Assembly: GCA_032718475.1 (NCBI GenBank)
Contig: JAUCBJ010001882.1
Span: forward strand, 1 to 29,253
Source: Nemertoderma westbladi
Taxonomy: Eukaryota; Xenacoelomorpha; Nemertodermatida; Nemertodermatidae
DNA: 29,253 nt
Direction of reading: 5' to 3'
The notes beneath the pieces are model-generated. The model worked only from the letters and a program-made list of their open reading frames with translations. It was not told the DNA's origin and did no database searches. Below are positions 28,749 through 29,253 of the stretch, piece after piece. How positions within the stretch are numbered: position 1 is the first letter of the stretch; each line of letters starts with the position of its first letter. The position numbers and the translations under genes are program-made.

Positions 28749-28994
28749 TGGGGGGGGGGAACTGGATGCAATAAAAATTCATCCCTCTCCAGGGAAATTG
28801 GACGCAAATAACATCTGGTTACTGTCAAAAATAAAAATGTATCCCGTTCTATTGTGTTTAGTTTATTGTTTTGATTAAAATAACGTGCCACAGTAACCTG
28901 CTCCTTTTCCTAAATTGAGAATTTAACATTGAGGCGGGATATTAATTCGCCAAGACGGGATTTGCGTCCAGTCCCCCCCCCCCCCCCCCCCCCC
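28721..28994. repeat. Dispersed repeat copy 3, poly-G and poly-C tips
   Basis: The left end is a run of 28 G (28721-28748), one T, ten more G, then AACTGGATGCAAT. The right end is ATTTGCGTCCAGT followed by 22 C (28973-28994). The two ends are inverted repeats (poly-G + ACTGGAYGCAAAT). The body matches copy 2 and copy 1. No coding content. Confidence 0.75.
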
Positions 28995-29253
28995 GGTCTC
29001 AGAAACTAATACCCAGTTATTTGCATGACTAATAACAATTTACATCCGTATCAGTTGGTGACCGACTATACGCATTCAGTCAGTTTTCATAGGAGCCATT
29101 TTATTTTATTTGTCCTTTTACTTAATTTATAGCCCCCGGGGCAGCTCAGACTGGAGTCGGAGTGATTATTGGAGCCCCCCAACATCTTTCAAGAAGTGTA
29201 GAAAACATGGAAACATAAGGTGCCCATTTTGTTTATGTAAATTAAAATTTAGT
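28995..29253. other. Non-coding end of window
   Basis: No gene or repeat that I can identify. Confidence 0.5.

Noticed and set aside
28251-28891. Two overlapping minus-strand frames with poly-Pro/poly-Gly
   Set aside because: They are created by the poly-G/poly-C tracts and dispersed repeats.

Overview
This window looks like a gene-poor, AT-rich stretch of an animal nuclear genome, most likely an invertebrate. The reasons are a putative first exon of a Golgi sulfotransferase that ends at a splice donor, APE-type LINE fragments, a BEL/Pao LTR retrotransposon, an hAT-type foldback MITE, minisatellites, and long poly-G/poly-C tracts. I cannot fix the phylum from sequence alone. There is no bacterial-style operon, tRNA, rRNA or CRISPR array that I can see.

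Layout: (1) 1-415 is a 3' end of LINE family A, and 447-907 (minus) is a sulfotransferase exon. (2) 1045-2490 is a decayed minus-strand LINE family B copy with reverse transcriptase and endonuclease remnants; beside it lies an hAT-like foldback MITE (2602-3287) with an exact 8-bp target duplication. (3) 3296-5595 is mostly non-coding, with a degenerate 17-bp satellite (4259-4430) and a plus-strand LINE B 3' end (4597-4925). (4) 5841-17859 is a complete 12-kb LTR retrotransposon of BEL/Pao type, flanked by the 5-bp target duplication CGGGG, with TG...CA LTRs. It sits inside a minus-strand LINE B copy (5596-5840 plus 17865-18935), which also holds a 142-bp LINE A insertion with a 13-bp target duplication. 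(5) 18936-29253 is non-coding apart from one convincing GC-rich coding island, 21660-22073, encoding a small single-pass membrane protein. The rest holds minisatellites, a dispersed repeat family with poly-G/poly-C tips, and another LINE A 3' end (25585-26015).

The main item of interest is the 12-kb element. It has long LTRs, a 2.25-kb repeat-rich leader, a Gag N-terminal coiled-coil ORF, and an overlapping 861-codon ORF with the BEL Gag domain, three zinc knuckles and an aspartic protease. That second ORF then joins in frame directly to the RNase H/integrase boundary: reverse transcriptase, RNase H and nearly all of integrase are missing, yet the frame is open. Between this ORF and the 3' LTR lie 3.5 kb holding a duplicated, foldable RNA segment and a cluster of unrecognised ORFs (15057-16851). 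One of these is a basic protein with tandem zinc knuckles whose arginine codon choice differs from gag. The two LTRs differ by only three substitutions plus one 300-bp length difference, so the insertion is young. My reading is a non-autonomous, trans-mobilised BEL derivative carrying accessory genes of unknown function.
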